Shown in pieces: positions 12,777 to 25,167 of a stretch of DNA of 64,000 nucleotides. Numbering within the stretch: position 1 is the stretch's first letter; each line of letters begins with the position of its first letter. The DNA is from Mya arenaria. Lineage: Eukaryota > Mollusca > Bivalvia > Myida > Myidae. A program made the position numbers and the translations under genes. The notes beneath the pieces were generated by a model. The model was not told the DNA's origin, did not search any database, and worked only from the letters and a program-made list of their open reading frames with translations. The DNA is taken from positions 6,471,001-6,535,000 of the forward strand of contig NC_069131.1 in the NCBI RefSeq assembly GCF_026914265.1, written 5' to 3'.

Positions 12777-13825
12777 CTTCCTAGTCAAATAGCCCCCATT
12801 TTGGTAAAATAGCCCCCTGGCTAACATTTTAAAATTGGTCAAATAGCCCCCCAAAAACGCCCCCACTTTTTTTCTTTTTTTTATATGTATGTATGCATAC
12901 TTATGTTATTCCAAAACATTTTTAAACCTTTAATTTCACATAATGAAGTGCAAACAACATTATTTGTATATTGATAAATCTGACAATTTAACCAAGTAAG
13001 ATAACAAACATTTTAAAACATGACTTATAAATAATATATCAATTCTACATTTTAAATGTTTCTAAGCCATAAGTTTTTAAGTGTTTTTCTTTCTTTTAAT
13101 ATTGATTACGCATCAAAATTAAAGGAACAACAAGAATATTTAATTTAACTCTTTTTTTTTAATTTTGAAATAATTTGCACATTGTATTCTTCACATATTT
13201 ATTTCACATCTTTTAAATACACATTTAAACTGTATGATAAAAAAAAATTCCATTGTACAACACAATATACATTAACATGGAAGGAAAATGTAAAATATAT
13301 ATCAATAAATATAATAATGTTCTTATGCAGCTGTAGCTGTCACTAATCTTCAGTTTCATTTAGTTTTGAAGCATGTATACATATACAGAGGAAATCTTTT
13401 TTCTGCTGGCCGGTGTCGGTCAGTTCGCCAGATCTGTACAGGTCCCATGCAGCGAACACCAGTCTGATTTTAATCTTTCTTCAAGGGATAATTGCACAAT
13501 GCGATAATTTAGATGCCCTATCTTCTCTAATTAATAAGTCTTTAATATAATTCAACAAATGTTATGTCATAAAATTAGTTTATAAATGTTTGATTAGCAA
13601 TTATGTAAATGCAATATATCTTTAAAATATTACAACTTACCTTCAAATATAATTTCAAATAAAAAAAAGGAGTGGGGCTATTTGAACCAAAATGGGGGCA
13701 TTTTGACCAATTTGGGGGCATTTTGACCATATTTTATCCAAGTGGGGGCTATTTGACCAAAATGGAGGCGTTTTGACTTGGGGGCTACAATTGTATATAA
13801 CTTGGGGGCTATTTGACTAGGTTCC
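12777..13825. mobile_element. 1.05-kb non-autonomous inverted-repeat element, possibly hAT-like
   Basis: The inverted ends share CCTAGTCAAATAGCCCCC, and further AGCCCCC/GGGGGCT-bearing subrepeats sit inside both ends. AATGATTG occurs just outside both ends (12769-12776 and 13827-13834) and could be an 8-bp target-site duplication of the hAT type. The interior is AT-rich without a long frame. Confidence 0.65.
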
Positions 13826-14343
13826 CAATGATTGATACTTTGCAATAGTTATGATGCAAAGGCATTTAAATCCTCATGGAGACATTTTAACGCATTGAAC
13901 TGCACAACACAAACTTTTTTTCAGTTTATAGCACTAATGATTAAAATGAATTCTGAGAACTTACAACAACATGTTAAAATTGCTTGTTACTCATGTGTCC
14001 GTGTGTATTTGAAGATAACTTTTGCATTGAAAATCCGATTTAGACTTCAGAGCATTGAGATGTATACTTAAAACACATATAAATATTTCATTCATATATG
14101 ATCCCCATGTGCATATTTGTTTTGATTTTTCTTTTTCATAATTTTTATTGAACTGTATTTTACTATTTTTCATTCTTAACATATTCTTCAAACTGAAAAT
14201 AAAATATTAATTGCTTTATTTAATTATCTTTCCAAAGGTGAGAAATCAAGGGGTTGAAATGTCTTCGTTTAAGGAGGAGTTAAAACTTGTCAGGCATTTT
14301 AGAGTTTAATATGTAAAACGTATTTAAAATTCTTTGATTTCAG

Positions 14344-16497
14344 GCGATTGATATTGAACTTCAAAATTATGCGAAGATCGAAACTATCCGAAAACGATTG
14401 CTGTCCGAAGACTACTCGCCTGCTGGTATGCATGTTACACGTACCCGGTCACTACAGTACAACGTTAAAAAATCTTACTATAAATCTGTTAAATCTGTAT
14501 CATCACAAATCTACTGAATTATACACTGTACATCAAAACGCTGCCTGGAATATAGATTCGTCTTCAATTTCCCTTTAACACAGGTTGGTAGCAGTCAACA
14601 CAATTTTATAATTTAATTGTGAGGTTACAGATCACTTGTAATCAAAATGTTTTGCATCTTGATAATTTATTCGGATTTAGGGGAGGGCCGTTTTCTAATG
14701 TTGTAAAAACTTGTGTCCCTACCCTTTTGCTTTTGACAAAGTAAAATATGTCATACTTTTCATGTTACTTAGATTTATCTTTTGTCTGTTTTCTTTTGCA
14801 TGCATTGTCAAAAAGTGTACAATTATGAAGCAATAAAATACGATTAAATCAAATTCGCGTTTTCAACATCGGAGTATCGTACTGTCGTGTTTTCATCATC
14901 GTACTGTCGCGTTTTCGCCATCTTACTATCGCGTTTTCATCATCGTACTATCGCGTCTTCATCAACGTAATGTCGTATTTCATCATCGTACTATCGCGTT
15001 TTCATCATCGTAATTTCGCGATTACATCATCGTGCTGTCGCGTTTTCATCCTCACACTGTCGCGTTTCACCATCGTAGTTTCGCGATTTTGCATTTTCAT
15101 CATCGTACCTTCGAGTTTCGCGTTTCAGATCAATACATTCACAGGCGATGGCCCGAGCGGCATTCCGTAAACTCTCGCAAATCTACCCCAAAATATTTGT
15201 ATTTGACTTGGATAAATCGAAATATACACATCGAATGGCATAAAAGGGCATGGAAATTTATTTAAAATTTTGTTCTTAACGCCATAGGCAATCAGAGACT
15301 GTACCAGGATCGTATCCAAGACCAGACATTGGCCAACACCTTCTTTTCAAGAACTGTGAATGACTGTAACCTCCTGCCAACTAAAGTGGTATCAGTTCTA
15401 CGCTGGATGCTGTAAAGGCTCTTGATTGAGCAGCCAGTAACCTAAACGCAATTGCTACGCAATATCATATTGTAAGTTCAAGAAGAAGAAGAAGAAGAAG
15501 AAGTTGTGACATATATGACCTGAATGACGTTGGGGTTAATAAATTAATACAATCATTAAATAATCAACCACGCGTGCAACAAATCGGTTTCTGAATATCG
15601 TAATATTTATAGGAGTATTTACAATTAGACCCACTGAACTGGGGTGTTTTAATGTACAAAATCATTGCAAAAAAGTATACGGGAGGAAATATTAATATCT
15701 CTCCTTGGCAAGATGTTACGCGAAAGCGTGGTCTTTTGTTGTGGTAGAAACCGGAAATCCAGGGAAACCCACTCGTCTGACTTGGTGACCACAAGCCAAA
15801 CTCACAGACGTCCAGGCTGGGAATCGAACCAAGGTCGCATCTATGCGATATATATATATATATAGGCAATAAACGAGTGCGCTAACCACTGTTCTAGCCG
15901 GCCAACCTGTTTAGTTTTGTTTTGATTATATGTAGATGTTAACCAATATTCTTCTACATCTGCGAGGTATCATTTTTATATTCTGATAAGACTTTTAAAA
16001 ATTGTTATACACATATTTCAGGCTGGAGAAAACTGTACCCGAATACCGGTATATTAGGCGGGGAATGCAGCGGGGACTTTTTGTACAAGTGGGTAGGAGA
16101 CCAATGCACCGCTATCAACAAAGCAGTAGGCGGGAACTACGTCACTGGACGGTTACCTAGCAACGTGTCACCGCGCAACAGGACGCACGTTCTTGTGAGA
16201 GCAGCAAACTACCATCCGGACGGGGGTCAGGTTTTCTTTCCCGAAAACAAGGACCCATTCATTGCCCTTCTGGCTTTACCCGGGGATGATATCAAACTAG
16301 AAGATTTCGTAGCTTTCTACTTTGATGGAAGTTTTGGTGTTCAAATCCACGCTGACGTTTGGCATCAGCCGGTTTATCCAATCAACGACGAGGCTACGTT
16401 TCTAGGCAAACAGGGGGCGGTACACGCATGCGTTAATGTGGACACGGTTGACGAATTTGGCAAATACCTGCTTGTCCCTTTATCTCGACCGGAGTAA
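14344..16497 (+). CDS. ureidoglycolate lyase-like protein (AllA family), last two coding exons; 5' end not found
   Basis: Exons 14344-14425 and 16022-16497 join across a GT-AG intron in phase 1 to give 185 residues ending at TAA. The core aligns block by block with bacterial AllA: HPDGGQVFFP matches HPLGTQAFIP, FIALLALPGDD matches VVVVALGDD, then an F...GV..H spacing, and DVWHQPVY matches NVWHHPLF. AllA is a cupin-fold enzyme that splits ureidoglycolate into glyoxylate and urea, the last step of allantoin breakdown. That activity here is inferred from the family. The first exon seen (AIDIELQNYAK...) has no Met, so a short 5' exon is missing from my model. The C-terminus VDTVDEFGKYLLVPLSRP extends beyond bacterial AllA. 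The intron holds a minisatellite, a LINE tail and a SINE. Confidence 0.8.
14855..15125. repeat. minisatellite, about 21-bp unit
   Basis: About 12 diverged copies of a unit close to TTTTCATCATCGTACTGTCG lie in the lyase-like gene's last intron. Repeat copies vary between TATCGCG and TGTCGCG, giving a CpG-rich island in AT-rich DNA. Confidence 0.85.
15285..15502 (+). mobile_element. LINE 3' end, degenerate, with (AAG)n tail
   Basis: A plus-strand frame reads NTFFSRTVNDCNLLPTKVV, the familiar C-terminal motif of many LINE reverse-transcriptase proteins (N-x-FFPRT-x-x-DWNxLP). It is followed by a short 3' segment and an AAG-repeat tail at 15,481-15,502. Only the last 200 bp of the element is present. 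Several positions of the motif have decayed. Confidence 0.6.
15680..15905 (-). mobile_element. second tRNA-derived SINE, with a microsatellite inside the tRNA-like head
   Basis: The minus strand has an A-box-like GTGGTTAGCGCACTCG and a perfect B box GGTTCGATTCCC, but a (TA)n tract at 15,848-15,864 lies between them. A 150-bp body follows, ending near an AT-rich stretch. The body differs from the SINE at 8,187-8,492, so it is a separate family. The left limit is approximate. Confidence 0.75.
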
Positions 16498-16587
16498 ATA
16501 CATTTTAATATGGAGAGGACAACCCACGTTAACACAGTGATTAAATTGGTTACTCCAGACCTGGCCCCAATATCACGATAATACAAA

Positions 16588-17024
16588 AGTCAAATCTCAA
16601 ACTCAATCTCAACTCATTTTACCATCAAAATTTATAGAAAACATATATGATTTTACACATTTTACAACCACATTCTATCTTTGAATATGTTGATTAAAAT
16701 CTTTTGTCTAGATTCCAAAGGAAAAAATTACAGCCAAAAATGTACTTGAGTACAATTCTTTTCATTTTAACAATATTTATTTTATATGTATTTTGTATGA
16801 TATTCGGCCGCATGGGTGGGTCTATGATCTTCTGGTAAATAAATGATCTGATTCTGATCCATGTTTTGCTCTAGAATTAGTTATGTTGAAATATTGAAAA
16901 AATCTTTCAGTAACATATTCTATGTGAAAATACATTTTCAACAAGTATGAAAACATACAAGATTTTGAATAAAACTACGCTTTTATGTGGAAAATTGAGT
17001 TGAGATTAAGACTGAGATTTAACT
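16588..17024. mobile_element. foldback element (ACTCAATCTCAACT family)
   Basis: The left end contains CTCAATCTCAACTCATTTTACC and the right end its inverted counterpart GGAAAATTGAGTTGAGATTA. Related to the cluster at 10,850-11,305. Candidate AATAAA for the preceding lyase-like gene lies inside it at 16,838-16,843. Confidence 0.6.
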
Positions 17025-17975
17025 TTTTAAATTTTCGGTGATCATACACAATGAATGTTTGTGACTGCTGTGTGTTCCGTCATTTAAAAGGAAAATGCAT
17101 GTAAATTTATACATCGTACAATTGGCTTTTGATGATAATACCAAATGTAATTGTTTTGAGTGAAGTTACATTTACATAAAAAAAAACAGAAAAAGTTGAA
17201 AAAATCAAAAAAACTCTTATAACTCACTTTTCTAGCAGTCCATTATTGAAACAATTACTCGTAGGTTGGTTATATTTTGATAACAGATCTATGCAAATTT
17301 CATGTTTGTGTTATCAGCAGTACAGCAATATGAACAATATTAAAATTAAATTATTAGACAGTGTTGGTGTTTAATCGTAAAGTACCCAAAAAATCAACTC
17401 ATAAATCAACTTCATGTCCTCAACGGCCATATGCAGACATCATCTGCCAGTCGGAGCAACCGTGCTGACATGAACATTATTGGATGTATCATTTCACATC
17501 TTATGCTTCAATGAACTAGATATATATATCTAGTACGCTTTAGCTTAAGCTAAGCTGGTTTCATCTTTATATGAACATTTGATCGATCAAGTTCAGTTTG
17601 CAGTTTTTAACCTCAACATCTTTGAGCAGGTAAGCTTAAGAATTCACTCTCCCAAGTCTTATAATGTGCGTGAATACGTTGATTTCGATTAATCTATTAC
17701 TAAGCCATTACTGTACAACAATTTAAAAAAAAAAACGCGTGAAAGAAGATTTTCTGTAAAAAAAATACGACCTGTCAACAAAATGGCTTGTACTGGAATA
17801 TTAGATATTGTGTCAAAAGGGTAATACATGTTTAGTAGATCTTCAAAACTTTCGTACTTTTATGAGATTGAACGCGTTTGTAACGATAAACGTGATACAC
17901 AGGATGTGTGTTTTTATATCAGCGATGCTTGATAGACTCTGAACATGCTTAAGGCTGCACCATATGCAGTCTACT
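17025..17975. other. AT-rich intergenic DNA; no gene seen
   Basis: The only structured item is a perfect 20-bp palindrome at 17,515-17,534 (ACTAGATATATATATCTAGT), with TAGCTTAAGCTA soon after. I see no open frame worth keeping. Confidence 0.5.
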
Positions 17976-18212
17976 GGCCCTGATTTCTCGAAACTTCTTG
18001 AGTTTCACAGACTTAAGTAGCTTATTTTGTTTAGCTTTTTTTACTTTTGCCTGATTTTGGAAAATAAAACTTACGCTTTCGTGATAACCAGACAGCTTCC
18101 TTCAAAATACAGTCAAAACATTTCGAATACAGCAAATATTTCACTATTAATCGAAGAAAAACAAATAGGGAGCTTAGCTCATTATTAAGAAGTTTCGCGA
18201 AATAGGCCCCGG
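17976..18212. mobile_element. 237-bp MITE
   Basis: The inverted ends share the core CGAAACTTCTT: GGCCCTGATTTCTCGAAACT on the left and GGGGCCTATTTCGCGAAACT on the right (read inward). Non-coding interior. Confidence 0.65.
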
Positions 18213-18239
18213 GCTTCTGAAAACACATCCAGTGCACTA

Positions 18240-21200
18240 ACTGTTGCGTTGACCATGTCGTCTAATTTAAAGTTGAACAGGCATCTGGATGATCGAGAAC
18301 AAACGAAACTCACGTCCCTAGCAGTTTCTAACCATTTTTGCTGAAGCTCGAACGGCAGTGGCGAATCTCAGTCATAATTCAAGATCCACAATTCTTGCAA
18401 AATGACCTTGACACGAATGGTGACTGGGGTAATTAAACCAAGCGGATCATATACTTTCGATGAGAGCTTGCAATATTTCTCGCTTTGTAAACAATTATTT
18501 TATCCACCATTTGAATCACTTTAACAGGAAACGATATCATGTCGTTGAAAGCGTCCTATCTCATGGCGAGAATTTTTGAGGTTCCATCACTGTCTTTTTC
18601 AGTTTTTTGGAGTTACGTACGTCAGGGTCTTTCTCGTCCAGCGAAACGTGGAGAAATGCCTTCTCGATGTCTGTTGTAATCCCATATATTTTCAACCAGA
18701 AACGAACGAGTATACCTGAAGTCATTCAATCTAGGTGGTGTTTGTTGTAGGCACTGGTTATGACTTAGCTTATTAGCAGATTGACGGCAGCTGTAATCGT
18801 ACACAATGCGTATTGTGGGTGATGTTTGGGTCCCTTTTTACCCCATGGTGTGAACTGTTGTGAATGGGATATTCTACCTCTTCGATAAATCCCCAATCTC
18901 TTTGTTCACGAATAATTTCACTGTGTTTATGCAATATGAATGGTTCTTTTCGTAACCGCTTAATCAAGGTAGCGTCATAATTGGTCGGCAACGTCCAAAA
19001 AGCGCTCAAAATCAAGGGAGTTCGGTGGGGACGTAATGACATTTAACATGTACCGAGCGGATGTCTGTTTGGGCTGGCTGGCAATGGACCGGAAAGTGGA
19101 TAAACAATTTACGGTTGAACGGCGGTTACCAAGGGCCGTTGCCCCTGACAACACGTGTCAACACACTTTTTTAATAAGAGTCCGCACCAATGAGAAATGG
19201 AATTTCAAAACTTCCGGCATTAGACACACGATGGGCCACAATGAATCCCTATAGATATTTCAATGACGTTAATATCTTCTGGATGTTAGGCAATGGCAAT
19301 ATAATAGTTTTAACTATCAAATCATCAATTCCGATTCTCTCATGTCTGTCAGTAAGCAAAGACACTGTCGCCTTCGCTATATGTCGCACGTTCTGTGTAA
19401 GTCGCCAGAAGAAGCTTAGTGGACGATAACAATTCCCGTCTGCCTTAACTTGATCTTGTTTGCAAAAATATCAGTAATAAATTACCACTGTATCCCTTCG
19501 TCAAACAAAATGTTGGCCCCTGTAGTATATTGTTCGGAATTCATGCTAGCTATCGCAGGATTAAGACGAACAATTGGACCGTGCTGTGTCGTAGAATGTA
19601 AAATGGCAGTGTCCTTTTGTCATTCAATTTATGACTGGACCAAGTCAAGTCAAGTCAAAGTTTTATTAACAAATTCAATTAGAACATTGCCAGTACACAA
19701 AGCACGTACTAGATGGCATTAATGACAACAAAATAGAGTGAAATATAAATATTAAATAACCATGAGATCATTTTTACAACATTTTATCTTAAGGAGAAAA
19801 GTATGAACTATAACTATACATGAAATGTATTTAGACATGTTAATTATGCTAAGCAGCATTTCTTCTATCTAATGATAAATAAGAAGCAATATTATTCAAT
19901 ATTTTATCATTATTACAGGACATCAAGTTATTAAATTTGGTCGTATTAGGCCAGTGAATATAATACCTGGGTATATATTTTGTACGTAAATCCAAATAAT
20001 GAGGACACACTAACAAAAAGTGATATTCATTTTCTACATCATTCATATTACATTTATTACATTTTCTATCTTCTCGGTTTCTATATCTTCCTTCTTCAAT
20101 ATTAAGGTTGTGTGCCGAACATCTAAATCTAGTAAGTAGTATCCTTAACTTATTGCTATTAATACAAAATAAATATTTTTTAATTGCAAACTCTTGTTTA
20201 GAATTAACATAACACTGTAGTTTGTCTGAATTTCTAACATTTGTATACCATTGTTGTAAGTAAGTATCATATATTCTTCTAACGACAGCTTCTATCTGTA
20301 TATTCGTTACATTATCACATGTAAATAAATAAGCAAATCCAAGCTCTTTCAAAAACTGTTTCAGATTAACTGTCCAAGTGTTTATATATTCGCCATTAAC
20401 AGATTTCATATTAAATACCTTATACATAAGAGACTCGGGATAACGTTTAACCTTGAACCAGTACTTGATAATTCGTATTTTCCTAAACAAATTTAATGGA
20501 AATCTTGCCAATTCACCATAAACTGCAGCATTGCATGATTGCTGTCTTACACCTAAAAATTGTTTTAAGAATTTTAGTTGTACTCCCTCGATATCTTGGG
20601 CTTCATGGAAGCCCCATACTTCAGAACCATAATTAAGAATAGGACTTATCATACAATCAAATAGTTTCAGTTTATCACGTATATCTAATAGCATAACATC
20701 AAAAAGACTATTCAATAAAAACAAAGCACGAAGTGCCTGCTCCGATAACTTCTTTTGCGCTTGCAAATAGGTTCCATTTTGTGATAAAGTAATACCTAGA
20801 TAGATAAATTTGTTAACAGCATCCAATTTATGACCATCATATAGCAAATTAACATTTTCTATTTTATTTCCTTTTTTACAAACCATTACGAAGTTTTTGT
20901 CTATATTAACAGATATACCACACATATTACAATAATCGTGTAATTTGTTAAGTAATTGTTGAAGTCCATTTTCTGTATATGAAAATAAAACAGTATCATC
21001 TGCAAACAACAACATGAATAGTTGAATTTCTTCGATATTGATAAGTCAATGTTATCTATTTTTAGATACTCTTCCATATCATTTATAAAAAACAGAAATA
21101 AAAGTGGTGAAAGAGGTTCACCTTGCTTCACATCCATATTACAGTTAAAATAATCATATATTGCGATTTAACACGTACACATGACTTTACTTCTTCATAA

Positions 21201-23530
21201 ATCTTTTAAAGCATTGATACAAGTTTTGTAGATGCACCATATTGTAATAATTTGTACCATATACCATTTCGATATACAACATCGAATGCCTTACGAAAGT
21301 CAATAAAGGCACAGTACAACTTTCTTTTATCATAGTGTATTTATAACCTTATTAATAATAGGTGACAATACAAAAATAGCGTCTACAGTACTTCTTTTGC
21401 CTCTAAATCCATATTGACAATCTGTGAGAAGGCTAACATCATCTGCCCATTTCCGCAGTCGGTTATCCAGCAATATAGAAAATAATTTAGAAAATATACT
21501 TGTAAGAGTTATACCTCTATAATTGTTAACTTCATTAAGATTTCCTTTTTTAGGCAATGGTACAATTGTACCTTTTGTCCAGCTTTGGGGGTAAACACAG
21601 TTTACATACATATAATTAAAAAGTTTACACAAAATTGGTGCGAAAACATCACTGCATTCAATAAACATTTCAGGCGTTAAATCATCCACACCACCGCTTT
21701 TACCTCTTTTTAATGAACTTATTACTTTTACAACTTCATCTAACGTAAAATCATCATCTGATCTATATTAACGTTTTCATCATTTTGACCGTTATCAATG
21801 ACATCATTTGAGAATGTTTCGCCATCAAAAAGATTTTTTAAATGATCCATAAAATCATCTTTGCTAATATTATGTTCTTTGGGCTTAATATTTCGAATTT
21901 TCTTTATTTTTTCCAAAATTTCTGAGGCTGTGTTTTAGACATATTATGTAATTCACTGTTTTGTTGAAAATTAAACTGCTCTTAGCTTTACGAGTAATAC
22001 CACGATAATTATTACGTTTCATATGCAACAATGCGCGAAATTCGTCAGTATTATGTTTTCTGTACATTCGATTTGCAAATCTAAATTCACGCCTTGCAAT
22101 TTCACATTCATTACTGAACCAAGCATTTTTATATTTTCGATTACATCTAGAACCACTATTTTTTACACTTTTAGCTGCTCTCGGGCTCAGTTCGCCTATT
22201 GTCATCTGCTGTTCACACATAGAGGCGTGATGTATACGCTGATAATTGCGACATCTGATGTTTGATTTGCATGCTGAAAATTCAAGTTCGCCTGCTAAAC
22301 AATTAAATCACAATCTTTTACGTTTAACAAATTAAATCCTTGCATCAACATTGGCTGTTTTCACATTCAGACGATCTGTGGTCACCTTAGCAGAAAGCTT
22401 GCTCGACTTTGATAATTATTAATGTTTTGTTACCTTCCATTTGTACATCAGCTTCCTATTTGCTCCTCCATCTCGGTTGATCAAGGATGCTTTGGAATAC
22501 GGGGTTCCTTGAGCACAGAGATTTCTCCTTCCTAAAGCCCGTTTATTTTCGTATCAATATCTCGTCTCACTTCAGGTAGCGCCTGAGGTGAGTTGCCATG
22601 GTCACGGGCCATATAACGTCCCACCTTTCGCGGAAGTTCGTCTTTGATGATGGGAACCAAAAAGTCGCCTAATATTCTTGGAATTGGCCTACATACTCGA
22701 GGCCTTTGATGTATGCTTCCATTTTATCACGGAAAGTCTGTATACTGTGCGTAGTATTTTCCATGCGCGACAGCTCAAGCAATGACTGCATGTACGTGCT
22801 GATGATCTTATGCGACTGACCAAAACGTTCTTTCAGTACTTCGATGGTATTTGCGTAATATATTAATGGGAAATCAGCAATACTCGAGGCAGCACTGTCA
22901 TAGATAGCTGAATTGTTAGACATCAGACAGGGTGTGGTTCAAATGCACTGATGAATCGTAGCAGTCTCAGAAAGTTTGCCATGGGGTAATGTCACCGTTT
23001 AAATTCGGCTGCGAAAGTTCAAGCAATTTATGATTAAACTGTGAACTAAGTTAAGCCATCACTTCTGATGGCACCGTTGGTTCGTTTACTTGTATAACTG
23101 CTGCATTGTGGTTTTTCTTTTCATTTCTCTTGGAAACGTCTGTGGTCTCGGGTGGATGTTGTGTCTACAGAATGTCAGCGTTTTTAGTTCCAAATCGTTG
23201 GAATATTCATCACTGTTAACAAGCTCCGTCTCAAAGTCAGAAATGTATGTATGCACGATTTTCTCACTTAGGGCTTATCCAGATTGATGCTCTCGAATTC
23301 GTTAATTCCTCTTCAAACTCCGAAAATAGTTTTGCGACATCTATCCTTTGCCTCTCTGGCATTGAAATTAGTTTTGTTAGTTGGCTTTGTGTCGGCACCA
23401 AAATGTCTTTGAAAGAAGGAGTAAGAAATAATACGTCGTGTCAGGTTCGATCCTTTTATATAACTCACATGTATACAAAACAACCCTGAGCGCTCCGACG
23501 TCGTCCATTTAGGCGAGTTCGCGCGTAATA
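18240..23530 (-). mobile_element. BEL/Pao LTR-retroelement fossil, fragmentary, split by a LINE
   Basis: Minus-strand remnants appear in BEL/Pao order. There is an LTR-like tail and primer-site region near 23,390-23,530 with a TATA-type motif, then a gag-like segment with the DUF1759 signature (about 22,670-22,930). An aspartic-protease-like segment (LNPAIASM...GANILFDEG, about 19,480-19,580) follows, and then reverse-transcriptase-region remnants (about 18,300-19,040). The RNase H and integrase regions and the second LTR are not seen. The element is clearly broken, with more than half a dozen breaks, and has been invaded by a LINE, so it is old and inert. Confidence 0.8.
19637..22230 (-). 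mobile_element. LINE (non-LTR retrotransposon), 5'-truncated, inserted in the BEL/Pao fossil
   Basis: The minus-strand reverse transcriptase is in pieces. 22220-21885 is the linker before the RT. 21689-21330 carries RT blocks with LPKKGNLNEVNNYRGITL. CAFIDFRKAFD (about 21,310-21,280) is the first catalytic Asp block. KQGEPLSPLLF lies near 21,120. FADDTVLF starts the 388-residue frame 21015-19849. At least three frame changes separate these blocks, so the copy is dead. The C-terminal part keeps a CNKC...H...C motif typical of LINE ORF2. The endonuclease domain is missing. The 3' end has AATAAA followed by a pentamer tail (ACTTG repeats) at 19,637-19,660. The clade is not assigned. Confidence 0.85.
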
Positions 23531-24578
23531 TAATACAAAAAGCAATTCATGATAACCGTAAGTACAAGAACCCCATCCCCATCTCTATGCCATGGATGCA
23601 TTCATTATGGGACTGTATGACCACATTGCTTAAACCGTTAATGAACTCAGTCGAGCTATGTCGGATAGATGTCCTTGTATGAATGTATTGTAATTTAGAG
23701 CAGATTTCTATGTTGCTGCGGATGCATACATTCATTTGCAGCTGGTGGTGTATGAAACTTGTCATTCAAATATTGCGGTTAAGTTAACTGCTATTATGAT
23801 TTGTTTAAATTGTTATGTATTGCATACAAGTTGAAGTTGGCTCCGAATGGCTTATAATTTTGTTTACGTTGATTGATAAATGGTACAGATGACACGTGTT
23901 TCGCTGACAATTCCAAGGCAATAACCTCAACTGTTTCAAGAAAGGCAAGTGTGTGCATGTGTATTGTTACCCCTCGTTCAATAAAACATGGGCTGTGCTT
24001 TTCTTCTGACTACTAAGCTTGTCCCTGAAGTTTTCAAGAAGTAAAGAATACCAAATAATTCCGACAATTAAAATAAACGACCGCAACGTGATGAGATAAC
24101 ATCCTTGTTTATAACAGTGTTTTATTATTAATACGCTAACAAATATGGTTATAAGACTATACAAAGTCAACATTTAAACGTTTCCCTCTCCACTATTAGT
24201 GGAAAGATCATTAAACCATTGTTAAAGTAAGATTAATATTAAAAAGACATGGGTATATGGCACCCTCTTGTATGTTGTTCATGTTATCATTTTCTATCAT
24301 ATTATTAAATCATTTATTCTGGACAAAACGTTATTGTATCCCGGGACTACGGAACCAGTCTGACCTACAATGTAGATGTGAATGGCGAGCTATTGTTTAG
24401 TACATTAAAATCTAGCAATTGTCAAAACCATAAATGTGTAATGATTCAAATGATATCAAATTCTGAATTAACTTTAGAACAATCGAAAGGTGAACTTTTG
24501 AAATTGATAAGCACTAATAATTATATTTTGCTTTGCTTTTCATTTGTTTATAGAGATTTATCAGTGAAATAAAAATTC

Positions 24579-24763
24579 ATTGTTTCAAACAGTGATATAG
24601 CAATTCGATAGCATTCACTGTTATGAAATTTTTGCCCGATGAACACCAAAAAAAACGAACACCTAGTGAACACAAAAAGTAAATGCTATGCCACTCGTGA
24701 AATATAGCTTTTGGGGCTCACTTGGTAAAATATATGACGGTCTTACACTGAAACAAACAGTAA
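24579..24763. mobile_element. short TIR element (family T4), copy 1
   Basis: Its right end, ACACTGAAACAAACAGT, and internal AAATATAGCTTTTGG match the element at 32,529-32,654. The left end is TTGTTTCAAACAGTG. Confidence 0.55.
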
Positions 24764-25105
24764 TCCTCTATGTCCTAGTGTGTATTCTTTTTCATCAATA
24801 GGTGATCATTTTCCTGTAGTATTCAGTGTTGGTGCTAACTGGTTATAAAATATTTTCTTTGTACAAGAGGGCTCGAAGCATTGTCGTTACAGGTTATTGC
24901 ATGTTAACAGCGGGTGGTCTCCCTCTCCGCTATCCGTGGAAAGATCATAAACCAAAGACAGAGTTAGATACGAACACTTAGTAGGCATGATTATATGGTT
25001 ATGTTGTCCATCATTATTTAATCTTGTTAGAATCATTTATTCTGGACAATCATTTAAAATAAGTCCAAAGTTGTCGGTGTATGAAGGCTTATGTATCCTA
25101 ATGTT

Positions 25106-25111
25106 TTTATT
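25106..25111 (-). promoter_or_regulatory. poly(A) signal of gene A
   Basis: AATAAA on the minus strand, 57 nt past the gene A stop. The paralogue has one at the equivalent place (44,798-44,803), which supports both gene models. Confidence 0.7.
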
Positions 25112-25167
25112 GTTTCATTTGTAGATGATCATTTTCCTTCGGTGACCCGTGTGGATCATATCTGGTC

